Part shown: in pieces, positions 45,774-54,275 of the stretch
How positions within the stretch are numbered: position 1 is the first letter of the stretch
Layout of the letters: every line of letters starts with the position of its first letter
The notes under the pieces: model-generated
What the model saw: only the letters and a program-made list of their open reading frames with translations
The model's database searches: none
What the model was told of the DNA's origin: nothing
DNA from: Pseudoxanthomonas sp. PXM02
Lineage (GTDB): Bacteria > Pseudomonadota > Gammaproteobacteria > Xanthomonadales > Xanthomonadaceae
Direction: 5' to 3'
Assembly (NCBI RefSeq): GCF_014851805.1
Contig: NZ_JACVAK010000005.1
Coordinates: 185,407-249,406 of the forward strand
DNA: 64,000 nt
Made by a program: the position numbers and the translations under genes

Positions 45774-46937
45774 ATGCGTCGATTGCTCGGAGTCTGCCTG
45801 CTCGCCATGCTGCCGGTCGCCGCGTTCGCGGCGGAGCCGCATGCCATTCCCTCTCGCGCCGCGCTGGATGCCGAGGTCGCGGCGGCGATGAAAGCCGCCC
45901 AGGCCAACGGCCTGGCCATCGCGGTGATCGACGGGGGCAAGGTTGTGCATGTCGCGGCGTACGGAAAGCGCAATGCGAAGGGCGAGCCGCTGACGGCCGA
46001 CACCGTGATGTACGGCGCGTCGCTGACCAAGGCGGTGTTCGGCTACACGGTGATGCAACTGGTGGAGGAGGGAAAACTCGACCTTGATCGCCCGATCGGC
46101 GAGTACTTCGACAAGCCGCTCACCGACTATCCCGCCGAAGACGGCTACGGCCCGTGGCCCGACCTGGCCGGCGATCCGCGCTGGAAGACGATCACCGCGC
46201 GCCACCTGCTGACGCACAGCAGCGGCTTCGCCAACTTCGCCTTCCTCGAACCCGACGGCAAGCTGCGCATCCACTTCGATCCCGGCACGCGTTACGCGTA
46301 CTCAGGTGAGGGTCTGATCCTGCTGCAGTACGTGATCGAGCGTGGACTGGGCCTGGACCTGGGCGCCGAAATGCAGCGTCGCGTGTTCGATCGTTTCGGC
46401 ATGCCGGACACCGGGATGAAATGGCGCGCCGACTTCGCCGCCAATCTTGCCGATGGCTGGAGGGAAGATGGCGCCGTCGAACCGCACGACGAACGCGGTC
46501 GCGTGCGCGCCGCGGGATCGATGGATACCAGCATCGCCGACATGGCCAACCTCGCGGCCGCCTATGTCCGTGGCGAAGGGCTGAGCAAGAGCAGTGTCGA
46601 TGCGATGACCTCGCCGCAGCTCGCCATCACCACCGCTTCGCAGTTCCCCACGCTGCAGGACGAATTGCCGCCGGCACAGCGACGCAAGGATCTGGCGGCG
46701 GGGCTGGGCGTGGTGGTGTTCGACGGCCCGCAGGGCGCGGGCTTCTACAAGGGTGGCCACAACGATTCGACCGGCAACACCTGGGTGTGCGTGAAACAGC
46801 ACCAGCGTTGCGTGGTGATCCTGGGCAACGACGTGCGCGCCGAGCGCGCGTTCCCGCGGCTGGTGGCATTCGTGCTGGGCGAGACCGGTGCGCCCTGGCG
46901 GTGGGAGTACGGCCCCGGCAAGGTTTTCATCGACTGA
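45774..46937 (+). CDS. serine hydrolase, beta-lactamase class C fold
   Basis: 387 aa with a signal peptide (cleavage near AFAAEP). Active-site set: SLTK (the SxxK nucleophile and base), YSG in TRYAYSGEG in place of YxN, and KGGHND near the C-terminus in place of KTG. The fold covers esterases, D-Ala-D-Ala peptidases and beta-lactamases; which one this is cannot be read from motifs. ATG is chosen for its AGGAGGGG site; the frame starts 63 nt higher without one. Followed by the 42-bp repeat array. Confidence 0.88.
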   Translation: MRRLLGVCLLAMLPVAAFAAEPHAIPSRAALDAEVAAAMKAAQANGLAIAVIDGGKVVHVAAYGKRNAKGEPLTADTVMYGASLTKAVFGYTVMQLVEEGKLDLDRPIGEYFDKPLTDYPAEDGYGPWPDLAGDPRWKTITARHLLTHSSGFANFAFLEPDGKLRIHFDPGTRYAYSGEGLILLQYVIERGLGLDLGAEMQRRVFDRFGMPDTGMKWRADFAANLADGWREDGAVEPHDERGRVRAAGSMDTSIADMANLAAAYVRGEGLSKSSVDAMTSPQLAITTASQFPTLQDELPPAQRRKDLAAGLGVVVFDGPQGAGFYKGGHNDSTGNTWVCVKQHQRCVVILGNDVRAERAFPRLVAFVLGETGAPWRWEYGPGKVFID

Positions 46938-47425
46938 CGAAGCGCCTCACCATCGGATCGTGGTGTCGGGCGAGCGGATCGTTTCGATCCAATGCTCGAT
47001 CTTTTCGATGGATGAGCCGATCATTTCGATCGGATGTTCCATCTCATTGATGGATGAGCGGATCATTTCGATCCAACGTTCGATCCTGGCGATGGATGGG
47101 AGGATCGTTTCGATCCAACGTTGCATCTTGCTGACAGGCGAGAGCCACGTTCAGCCGCTCGATTTAACATTCTTAACATCACGTTGACCTCTCGATGTGA
47201 GATGCGGACTACAATGCTGCATCGCATCAGTCGATGTCCGCGTCCATGTCTGGGGACGGACGCGCATCTGTAGCGCTTCCTGCGCGCAGCGTGCCTGGCA
47301 CGCGACGACGTTCTTCCTGCGCCCCCTTGCGGCGTATTCCCGGTGCGTTTCCCCGCCTGCGTCCCTTGACGCTTTGCGTCGTGCCTCCGTGCGCGGCCTC
47401 ACCCGCGAACATGGAGTGCACCCGC
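46938..47425. other. intergenic region before the glucosylglycerol-phosphate synthase gene
   Basis: 488 bp: the 42-bp repeat array, then an AT-richer patch (47161-47220) with TTGACC and TACAAT boxes that are 20 nt apart, too far for a standard sigma-70 site, then about 200 bp of GC-rich leader. The frame of the next gene stays open back to 47234, but without an RBS or recognisable sequence. Confidence 0.55.
46974..47141 (+). repeat. four tandem 42-bp repeats
   Basis: Four units of exactly 42 bp (46974-47015, 47016-47057, 47058-47099, 47100-47141). Most carry the dyad GGATCG-TTT-CGATCC or a near form, and the first three end in GATGGATG. 42 is a multiple of 3, and one frame gives a 14-residue repeat of the form xRIISIQxSILxMD. 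There is no start codon with an RBS for that frame. Confidence 0.92.
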
Positions 47426-49723
47426 ATGACCCTGTTGAAAGAACCCTCGCAACCCCTGCTGCTCGCCACCGATCTCGACGGCACCTTCCTGGCCGGCGAT
47501 GCGGACGCGCGCAAGCGCCTGTACCACCTGGTCGACGCGCATCCCGACATCAAACTCGCCTGGGTCACCGGGCGGGGGCGCGAAGCGATCCTGCCGCTGC
47601 TCGCCGATCCCGGCCTGCCGACCCCGGACTACGTGATCTGCGATGTCGGCGCCACCGTGCTGCGAACCGCCGACATGCAGCCGATCCAGCCGCTGCAGTC
47701 GCAGATCGAAGCGCGCTGGCCGGGCGAGCACGTGGTCGCCGATGCGATGCGCCGCTTCCCGATGCTGGTGCGCCAGGAAGTGCCGCAGGAGCGCCGCTGC
47801 TCGTACTACTGCCATCCGGAACAGCTGTCGACGATCCAGGCGGACGTCGAAGCCGTCGCGGCATCGCTGGGCTGCGAGGTGCTGTATTCGGCCGATCGCT
47901 ATCTCGACATCCTGCCGCGCGGTACGCGCAAGGGCAGCACGCTGACCGCGCTGGTCGAGGAGCTCGACCTCGACGCCGCACGCGTGCTGGTCGCCGGCGA
48001 CACGCTCAACGATCTGTCGATGTATGGCGAAGGCTTTCCCGGCGTCTGTGTGGGCGAGTCGGAGCCGGCGCTGGTCGCCGCCACCACCGGCATGGACAAC
48101 GTGCTGCATGCGGATGCCCCGGGCTGCGGCGGCATCCTGCAGGCGATGGCGCACTTCGCGCTGATCGAGGCCGACCGTTACGCACCGCCGACGCATGCGC
48201 CCGGCAAGGCGGAACTGGTGATGGTCTACCACCGCCTGCCGTACGAGGAGCACATCATCGATGGCCAGCGCGTGCGCAAGCCGCACAGTTCGCCGAACGG
48301 CATCATCCCCAGCCTGCTGAGCTTCTTCGCCGACGGTCGCCCCGGTTCGTGGGTGGCGTGGACGGTGGACGATGCGAAGGCACCGCCGATCGAGCCGCGC
48401 GCGACGGTGGATGCCGAGCGCTATCCCGGTCTCACGGCGACCCACGTGCCGCTGACGAAGCACGAGGTGGACGTGTTCTACAAGCGCTTCTCGAAGGAAG
48501 CGTTCTGGCCGGTGATCAACAGTTTCTGGGAGCGCGCGCGCTTCAGCGAGGACGACTGGGAGCTGTTCACGCGCGTCAACCGCCGCTTCGCCGAAGCCGC
48601 CGCCGCCGAGGCCGCGCCGGGCGCGACCGTGTGGCTGCACGACTACAACCTGTGGATGGTGCCGTCGGTGCTGCGCGAGCTGCGCCCGGACGTGAAGATC
48701 GCCTTCTTCCACCACACGCAGTTTCCGTCGGCCGACATCTTCGCGATCCTGCCGTGGCGCCGCGAGATCCTCGGCAGCCTGCTGGCCTGCGACTACGTGG
48801 GCTTCCACATCCCGCGCCATGCGGAGAATTTCACCGACGCCGTACGCAGCACGTTCCCGGTGGAAGTGACCGCGCGCGCGTCGTGCGCACCGCGCTTCCT
48901 GACCTTCGGCTGCGCGGTCGGCGTGGAGGACATGGCCACGGAACTGCGCATCGACGGCCGCACGGTGCGCATCGGCGCGCATCCGATCGGCACCGATGTG
49001 GGCCGGATCCGCGCCAGCCTGGAGACGGAACAGGTGTCGGACGACATCGCGCGGATCCGCGACGAGATCGGCCGGCGCAAGCTGGTGCTGTCGATCGAGC
49101 GGCTGGACTACACCAAGGGCATCCTGCAGAAGCTGCACGCGTTCGAGCGCTTGCTGGATGCGTCGCCGGAACTGCGCGGCGAGGTGACGCTGGTGCTGGT
49201 CTGCGTGCCGGCGGCCAAGGAGATGACCGTGTACCGCCCGCTGCAGCAGCAGATCGAGCAGGCGGTGGGGCGCATCAACGGCCGGCTGTCGCAGCTGGAC
49301 TGGACACCGGTGCGTTTCTTCTCGCGCGTGCTGCCGTTCGCCGACGTGGTGGCGCACTACGCCGCGGCCGACGTCATGTGGATCACGCCGCTGCGCGATG
49401 GCCTGAACCTGGTGGCGAAGGAATTCGTGGCGGTGCAGGGGCTGGAGGGCGGCGACGGCGTGCTGGTGCTGTCGGAATTCGCCGGCGCGGCCGCCGAACT
49501 GAAGGGCGCGGTGCTGACCAATCCGCATGATCCGGCGGACCTGGCGCGCACGCTGCGGCAGGCACTGGTGATGACGCCGGGCGAGCGCGAAGACCGCCAG
49601 CGCCGCCTGTTCGACATCGTGCGTCACCACGATCTGTCGCGCTGGGGACGCGAGTTCCTGGCGGCGGCACGTGGCACGGACGACGAGGTAAATGCGGAAA
49701 CACCTACCGCTCAGGCGGCTTAA
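47426..49723 (+). CDS. bifunctional glucosylglycerol-phosphate synthase/phosphatase
   Basis: 765 aa. An N-terminal HAD phosphatase domain (about 10-245; ATDLDGTFLAGD, with DxDGT at 16-20, and GDTLNDLSMY) is fused to a GT20 glucosyltransferase (about 260-740; HDYNLWMVPSVLREL, SIERLDYTKGI, TPLRDGLNLVAKEF). This order is that of the Stenotrophomonas enzyme that makes the osmoprotectant glucosylglycerol from ADP-glucose and glycerol-3-phosphate, and not that of OtsA or of OtsA-OtsB fusions, where the phosphatase is C-terminal. The ATG with GGAG 10 nt upstream is used. Trehalose-phosphate synthesis is the alternative. Confidence 0.85.
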   Translation: MTLLKEPSQPLLLATDLDGTFLAGDADARKRLYHLVDAHPDIKLAWVTGRGREAILPLLADPGLPTPDYVICDVGATVLRTADMQPIQPLQSQIEARWPGEHVVADAMRRFPMLVRQEVPQERRCSYYCHPEQLSTIQADVEAVAASLGCEVLYSADRYLDILPRGTRKGSTLTALVEELDLDAARVLVAGDTLNDLSMYGEGFPGVCVGESEPALVAATTGMDNVLHADAPGCGGILQAMAHFALIEADRYAPPTHAPGKAELVMVYHRLPYEEHIIDGQRVRKPHSSPNGIIPSLLSFFADGRPGSWVAWTVDDAKAPPIEPRATVDAERYPGLTATHVPLTKHEVDVFYKRFSKEAFWPVINSFWERARFSEDDWELFTRVNRRFAEAAAAEAAPGATVWLHDYNLWMVPSVLRELRPDVKIAFFHHTQFPSADIFAILPWRREILGSLLACDYVGFHIPRHAENFTDAVRSTFPVEVTARASCAPRFLTFGCAVGVEDMATELRIDGRTVRIGAHPIGTDVGRIRASLETEQVSDDIARIRDEIGRRKLVLSIERLDYTKGILQKLHAFERLLDASPELRGEVTLVLVCVPAAKEMTVYRPLQQQIEQAVGRINGRLSQLDWTPVRFFSRVLPFADVVAHYAAADVMWITPLRDGLNLVAKEFVAVQGLEGGDGVLVLSEFAGAAAELKGAVLTNPHDPADLARTLRQALVMTPGEREDRQRRLFDIVRHHDLSRWGREFLAAARGTDDEVNAETPTAQAA

Positions 49724-49793
49724 TGCATTTACGTTTGACGCGACCCCGGGCGCGCCGCGATAGTCGCTTCACACAAGGGGCAGGAGACCCACG

Positions 49794-49895
49794 ATGCGCA
49801 TGTTGGTCGTGCGGAGCATGGCGTGGTTGCTGATCGCGGCCACGGCGCTGGTGCTGTTCGGACTGGCGCAGGTGCCGGAGCTCTGGGCCCGCTGA
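49794..49895 (+). CDS. 33-residue single-span membrane peptide
   Basis: Short ORF with a strong RBS (CAGGAG, 8 nt before ATG). The product has two Arg near the start, a 17-residue hydrophobic helix (WLLIAATALVLFGLA) and a short QVPELWAR end. Size and layout match small membrane proteins that tune a larger complex. It starts 70 nt after the synthase stop. A GCCCGC-TGAA-GCGGGC stem overlaps its stop codon. Coding is likely, but not proven. Confidence 0.55.
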   Translation: MRMLVVRSMAWLLIAATALVLFGLAQVPELWAR

Positions 49896-50087
49896 AGCGG
49901 GCAAAAGAAAACCCGACCATGGGCGATCGGGTCTGAAAGGGGGAGTCCCCGGCTCCGGCAGTGCTGCTTGCTCAAGGCAGCGCCCTTGTTCCATTGCAGA
50001 GCGGCCATTCCTGGCCTGCGCAGGGCGTGCTGCCGGGGACGCATCTATCCTCGCCTACGCCGTTCATGTTCACAGTCGGGTGTCACC

Positions 50088-50120
50088 CCGGTGTGCTGTA
50101 GGAAAAATCCTACGCACCGG
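50088..50120 (-). terminator. two-part stem-loop after the PEP-mutase-family gene
   Basis: Outer stem CCGGTG/CACCGG (50088-50093 with 50115-50120) and inner stem GTAGGA/TCCTAC (50098-50103 with 50108-50113), starting 5 nt after the stop on the minus strand. The loop, not the tail, is T-rich, so termination strength is uncertain. Confidence 0.5.
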
Positions 50121-50125
50121 CACTG

Positions 50126-50920
50126 TCATCCGAACAGGCTGTTGATCGCGCCATAGCCCATCGCCTGCGGGTCGGGCAGGGCGGTGCGCTCGGCGCGCAG
50201 GAAGGTCTCGACCTGGGCGGCCAGTCGCCCGTACATCGACTCGGCCAATGCCGAGCCGGTGCTGATGCGGCGCACGCCGAGCGCGTCGAGGGCGGCCAGA
50301 TCCTGCAGCTGCGGACGCAGCATGACGTTGAGCGGCAGGCCGCTGCGCGCCGCGATCACGCGAATGGCTTCGGCATCCACCAGGCCGGGCACGAACAGAC
50401 CGTCGGTCCCCGCGTCGCGATAACGCTCGGCGCGCGCAAGGGTTTCATCGATGCGCGCGCCTTCTTCGACCAGGCCACGCAGGTAGACATCGGTGCGTGC
50501 GTTGATGAAGACATCGACGCCGTTCGCTGCGCACCGTTCGCGGATCGCGCGGATCTTCGCGGCAAGGAGTGCGGGATCGCCCGCGCCGTCTTCCAGATTG
50601 ATGCCGGCCGCACCTGCGTTGACCACGCGCAGCACGGTGTCTGCGACGGCGGCGGGATCGTCCGAGTAACCGCCTTCGACATCGACCGTCAGTGGTACGT
50701 CGATGACACGCGCGATACCCGCGACGGCATGCAGCAGCGCCTCGACGTCCAGCGCGTCGCCATCGGGCCAGCCTTGCGCCCATGCCAGGCCGGCGCTGGT
50801 GGTCGCGACGGCGGGCGCCCCCAGGTGTTCGATCAGGCGGGCGGTGCCGGCGTCCCAGGCATTGGCCAGACGGAGCAGGCCTTGCGTGTGCAGGGCGCGG
50901 AAGCGGGCGGCGGTGGTCAT
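50126..50920 (-). CDS. isocitrate lyase / PEP mutase family protein
   Basis: 264-aa TIM-barrel enzyme. Family marks: LANAWDAGTARLIEHLGAPA at the start, PLTVDVEGGYSDDP (metal site), GINLEDGAGDP and FINARTDVYL. The catalytic KKCGH loop of isocitrate lyase is absent, so it is no true glyoxylate-shunt enzyme; members of this type include oxaloacetate decarboxylases and C-P or C-C lyases. Start ATG at 50920 fits the family; 39 nt of open frame above it is not conserved. Single gene, no pathway partners nearby. Confidence 0.85.
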   Translation of the reverse strand: MTTAARFRALHTQGLLRLANAWDAGTARLIEHLGAPAVATTSAGLAWAQGWPDGDALDVEALLHAVAGIARVIDVPLTVDVEGGYSDDPAAVADTVLRVVNAGAAGINLEDGAGDPALLAAKIRAIRERCAANGVDVFINARTDVYLRGLVEEGARIDETLARAERYRDAGTDGLFVPGLVDAEAIRVIAARSGLPLNVMLRPQLQDLAALDALGVRRISTGSALAESMYGRLAAQVETFLRAERTALPDPQAMGYGAINSLFG

Positions 50921-51017
50921 GGCGTTCCTGTCATCGGCAGTGGGCCGACAGGGTGACACGCCTGTGCCACGAGGACTTACCGGATGCGGACAGCAATACG
51001 GGGCCGATGGCCTCGGC

Positions 51018-51239
51018 TCAGGCGCAGAGCCGCCAGCCTTCGAACAAGCGCCAGCGTCCGTCGCCGCCTTCGATGTTGATGGCGTAATCGAGGCCTTGCC
51101 GGTGGCGCTGGTTGGCCAGCTTCACGGCATACCCGAGGGCGGCGCCACGGGTGTTGAAGTGCAGGGGTGGCGACTCGTTGATGGACAGCTCGTAAGTGCC
51201 GTCGTCGGCCGCTGCATGGAACAGGTCGAAGGTCATCAT
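51018..51239 (-). CDS. small conserved-looking soluble protein
   Basis: 73 aa (MMTFDLFHAAADDG ... LFEGWRLCA) with alternating strand pattern and one helix (ALGYAVKLANQRHRQG), reminiscent of small DUF-type alpha/beta proteins. No signal or membrane segment. Codon positions show the usual high GC3 pattern, which supports coding. Function unknown. It is on the same strand as the PEP-mutase-family gene, 97 nt before it. Confidence 0.6.
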   Translation of the reverse strand: MMTFDLFHAAADDGTYELSINESPPLHFNTRGAALGYAVKLANQRHRQGLDYAINIEGGDGRWRLFEGWRLCA

Positions 51240-51668
51240 GGCGGGTGTGGGAACGTGTTGCCTGGAAGCCACCGTACGGGGGGCGCCGTGACGCCCGTGC
51301 ATAGGCGCAGCCTGCCGTTTGCCGGAGTTAAGCGGTGTGGAAACCACGCGAGAAAAATGTGCGGTCCGGCTGAACGGTCTACACGCGGCCTTCGCATTCG
51401 TGTCCGTACAACAACGCGCAGTGGTCGGGCCGGCGGATCCACCCCCTCTGCCTCCCGCACAAACCCTGCTTCCGAGTCGCAAGACTGACACCCAGGGCAC
51501 CACGAGAGAACCGAACGCAGCTTATCCGGACACCCCCTGTTCCGTGCTGCGCCTGGCGGTGGACCGCGAGTCCGACACCGTCGCCGCCCGGAGAGCCAGG
51601 CGTGTTCTCGCTGTAAGCGCAAACGGGCCCGAAAGGGCCCGTTCGTGTATCCGGCGCAAGGAAACCGA
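51240..51668. other. non-coding gap of 429 bp
   Basis: Between the 73-aa gene and the M28 peptidase gene. Only the terminator at 51624-51643 stands out. A plus-strand frame (51319-51687) is open but Arg/Ala-rich without an RBS and I do not think it is coding. A small RNA could fit, but I see no promoter for one. Confidence 0.4.
51624..51643 (-). terminator. terminator after the M28 peptidase gene
   Basis: An 8-bp stem ACGGGCCC/GGGCCCGT with GAAA (TTTC in the transcript) loop, 26 nt past the stop on the minus strand, followed by TTTGC. Short U-tract. Confidence 0.65.
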
Positions 51669-52538
51669 TCAGTGCGCGGTCTGGTGATCCCAGGCGCGCA
51701 GGCCCTGTTCGACCACGCGCAGGGCATCGTCCACGCGCGCGGCGTCGAGCTCGGCCGCGGTGTCGCGCTCACTGTGGATCACCTGCATCACCTTGGGCAC
51801 CTGCGCCGGCTTGCCGCCGCCGAAGACCGCGAGGATGGGATCGATCTCGTCGCCGCCGACCAGCGAGAACGACACCGCCGGCCAGCCGGCCTTGAGGAAG
51901 GCCAGATGATCGGTGGGCGGGTACTTGTCGCCGGGCGAGAAGCCGATCTTCTCCTGCTGGCTGGCCGTGCGCAGGGCGGCAACGAAGGGCGTGCCGCTGT
52001 CGGGCGTCATCATCCACAGTGTGTCGCCCCAGCCGAACACGTCGAAGTTGACGTACAGCGCGGGCTTCTCGCGTCCTTCGGTGGCGACCCAGGCGCGCGC
52101 GCCAAGCAGGCCTTTCTCTTCCAGGTCCCAGAACACCACCTGCACGCGGTGATGTTCCAGCGGCTTGGCCTTCAATGCCTGCGCGAGTTCCAGCACCGCA
52201 GCGACACCCGACGCGTTGTCGGTGGCGCCATGGCCCACGGCGACCTTGTCGTAGTGCGCGCCGATCAGCAGCAGCGGTGCCTTGTCGGGACCGCCGAGAT
52301 CGGCGACGAGGTTCTGGCCGGCCTGGCCATCCTGTTCGAATGCCTCGCGCTTCCAGGCGATGCCGAGTGCATCGAGGCGCTGACCGATTGCGTCGCCGCG
52401 TCCAGCGGTGTCGCCGCCTGCACTGATCGCTTCCACCTGGCCATGCCAGCGGCCGGACACATCATCGGCCCACGCCGGCACGGCGGCGAACAGGGCAAGA
52501 AGCAGGGCGCAGCGCAGGCTGCGGCGGACGTGGCGCAT
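51669..52538 (-). CDS. exported M28-family zinc aminopeptidase
   Basis: 289 aa with a signal peptide (cleavage near AWADD). Two-zinc peptidase ligands in order: GAHYDKV (His, Asp), GATDNASG (bridging Asp), DLEEKGLLG (general-base Glu and Glu ligand), VNFDVFGWGD (Asp) and VIHSERDT (His). Probably a periplasmic or secreted aminopeptidase that trims peptides. The longer frame upstream has no conserved residues; GGGGG lies before the chosen ATG. Divergent from the GacA-type regulator gene across 169 bp. Confidence 0.9.
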   Translation of the reverse strand: MRHVRRSLRCALLLALFAAVPAWADDVSGRWHGQVEAISAGGDTAGRGDAIGQRLDALGIAWKREAFEQDGQAGQNLVADLGGPDKAPLLLIGAHYDKVAVGHGATDNASGVAAVLELAQALKAKPLEHHRVQVVFWDLEEKGLLGARAWVATEGREKPALYVNFDVFGWGDTLWMMTPDSGTPFVAALRTASQQEKIGFSPGDKYPPTDHLAFLKAGWPAVSFSLVGGDEIDPILAVFGGGKPAQVPKVMQVIHSERDTAAELDAARVDDALRVVEQGLRAWDHQTAH

Positions 52539-52707
52539 GGTGGAACCCCCAGTGGAAAGCGTGTTGAAAGGCCGAGTATGCCGCAGCGGGCGTGCGGGCT
52601 CGACCGAGCTACACGCATGTAGGGCGTCTACACCCGATACAATGTTAATTGCGCGGCGACGGACGGCCCCCCTACGCTCGACCCGTCCCCTCAAGGCAGC
52701 CGTTTTC

Positions 52708-53355
52708 ATGACCATCCGCGTATTCCTGATCGACGACCACGCCCTGGTGCGCACCGGCATGCGCCTGATCCTTGGAGGCGATACGGAGATCGAGGTGGTA
52801 GGCGAGGCGGAGACCGGTGAAGCGGCGCTGCCGCTGGTGCGCCAGCTCAAACCCGATGTCGTGCTCTGCGACTTGCACCTGCCGGGCTACAGCGGCCTGG
52901 AAGTGACCGAACGCATCGTGCGTGCCGACATCGGTGTGCGGGTGATCATCGTGTCGGTGCTGGAAGACGGTCCGTTGCCCAAGCGCCTGCTGGAAGCCGG
53001 TGCGTCCGGTTACCTCGGCAAGGCCGGCGATGCGGCGGAACTGATCCGCGCCGTGCGTGATGTGGCGCGCGGCAAGCGTTACCTGGGCAGCAACGTGGCG
53101 CAGAACCTGGCGTTGCACACCGTCGGTGGCGATGCTTCGCCGTTCGATGCGCTGTCGCCGCGCGAACTGGAAGTGGCGATGCTGCTTACGCAAGGCCTGC
53201 GCCAGGAAGAGATCGCGCGGCGCCTGAGCCTGAGCGCCAAGACGGTGAACACGCACAAGACGCGCCTGTTCGAGAAGACCGGCGTGCAGGACAACATCGC
53301 GTTGGCCCGTCTCGCCGCGCAGTGGGGCCTGATGGATCCGACGCGCGCGTTGTAG
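52708..53355 (+). CDS. GacA/UvrY-type response regulator
   Basis: 215 aa. Receiver with D9-D10, phosphoacceptor D55 in VVLCDLHLPG and K105, then a LuxR-type HTH (LSPRELEVAMLLTQGLRQEE ... KTVNTHKTRLFEKTGV). The overall pattern (IRVFLIDDHALVRTGMR, GASGYLGK) is that of GacA/UvrY/SirA regulators that act through small RNAs on CsrA/RsmA. Orthology is probable but not proven, so no symbol. A TACAAT box lies at 52638-52643, before a leader of about 60 nt; uvrC, often next to gacA, is not here. Confidence 0.85.
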   Translation: MTIRVFLIDDHALVRTGMRLILGGDTEIEVVGEAETGEAALPLVRQLKPDVVLCDLHLPGYSGLEVTERIVRADIGVRVIIVSVLEDGPLPKRLLEAGASGYLGKAGDAAELIRAVRDVARGKRYLGSNVAQNLALHTVGGDASPFDALSPRELEVAMLLTQGLRQEEIARRLSLSAKTVNTHKTRLFEKTGVQDNIALARLAAQWGLMDPTRAL

Positions 53356-53382
53356 CGGGTAGTCGCGTCTCCTGGCCGCCGT

Positions 53383-54126
53383 TTACTGCGTAGACGGTGC
53401 AGGTTCGCCGGCTTCGAGTTTTGCCGTACAGGTCTGCAGGGACGTCACCATGGTGTCCGCAAGACGATCGGCGCGGGCTTCCAGTGCTGCACGAGTTTCG
53501 CCGTCGGCAGGCACGGCGAGTACGGCGATCTCGTAGCGGCTGTTGCCATGCACGAACATGCGATGGACCGAAAGCGAGTACAGCGGCGCGTCGGGCGCAT
53601 TCAGCAGGGGGCGCGCAACCGGGAACGGTTCGTCCGGATCGTCCTGACCGATGTTGAGCAGCCGCATCCGCACGGTGGGGCCCCAAGGCGATGTTCCGGT
53701 GTCGACCCGGTAGCGATCCGGGGAAGTCGCCGCGCTGATGGCGCGCGCGTTGTCCTGCTCGCGACGCAGCAGCACGCCGTACTCGTCTGCGGACGTACGG
53801 TCCTTCGGTACGGTGGACGTAACGACATACGCGCTCAGGCCGTTCTCGTAGCGCAGTCGGTAGAACGAGATCGCGCCGCCTCCCAGCGTGCCGTGGACGA
53901 CATCCCGGACAGGCTGCAGTCGTGGCATGTCGATGCAGTAGACGTCGAGGAACCGCCACTCCAGCAGGAGCGATTCGGATCCTCCCGTGCCCTGGACCAG
54001 ATAGGGGCCATCGGTCCAGCCACGAACGCTGCGTTGCTGCGCGTTTGCGGTGCCCGCAGCGGTCAGCGCCAGCAGTAGGGCGATCATGGCGTGTGCTGCG
54101 CGCGCGGGTAGGCAGGTTCGACGCAT
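53383..54126 (-). CDS. exported protein of unknown function
   Basis: 247 aa with a signal peptide (two Arg, hydrophobic core, ANAQQ cleavage near residue 29). The mature part is a mixed alpha/beta domain with two Cys (VYCIDM and LQTCTAK). AAGGA lies 10 nt before the chosen ATG. Not recognised. It is convergent with the GacA-type gene and separated from rne by 149 bp. Confidence 0.65.
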   Translation of the reverse strand: MRRTCLPARAAHAMIALLLALTAAGTANAQQRSVRGWTDGPYLVQGTGGSESLLLEWRFLDVYCIDMPRLQPVRDVVHGTLGGGAISFYRLRYENGLSAYVVTSTVPKDRTSADEYGVLLRREQDNARAISAATSPDRYRVDTGTSPWGPTVRMRLLNIGQDDPDEPFPVARPLLNAPDAPLYSLSVHRMFVHGNSRYEIAVLAVPADGETRAALEARADRLADTMVTSLQTCTAKLEAGEPAPSTQ

Positions 54127-54231
54127 GACCGGCATCCTTGCAGGGGAACGTGGGTCGACTGTACTTCCGCGCTCGCCGCTTCGCCAGTCGCCGTGGCGAC
54201 AGGACCGGATCCCCGGAAACGACACTGGCCG

Positions 54232-54257
54232 CTTGCGCGGCCAGTGTGCTTGTAACT
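54232..54257 (-). terminator. rne terminator
   Basis: A perfect 11-bp stem (54232-54242 with 54247-54257), TTGC/GCAA loop, 18 nt after the rne stop on the minus strand, followed by CGTTTCC. Moderate U content. Confidence 0.65.
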
Positions 54258-54275
54258 CCCGGGAAACCCGGCCCG

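Noticed and set aside
46974..47141. CRISPR array
   Set aside because: Repeats are directly adjacent with no unique spacers and there are no cas genes in the window.
46888..47187. 99-aa frame through the 42-bp repeats as a real gene
   Set aside because: Its first ATG is inside the hydrolase gene without an RBS; the repeat peptide can be a by-product of a 42-bp unit. Reported as a finding on the repeat, not as a CDS.
47184..47215. TTGACC and TACAAT as a sigma-70 promoter
   Set aside because: Spacer is 20 nt, outside the normal 16-18; kept only as a remark in the gap entry.
47399..49630. 743-aa minus-strand frame opposite the glucosylglycerol-phosphate synthase
   Set aside because: Shadow; composition of His, Gln, Arg and Ala without domain signal.
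51319..51687. 122-aa plus-strand frame in the 429-bp gap
   Set aside because: No RBS, Arg/Ala-rich, overlaps the terminator and the peptidase gene end in antisense.
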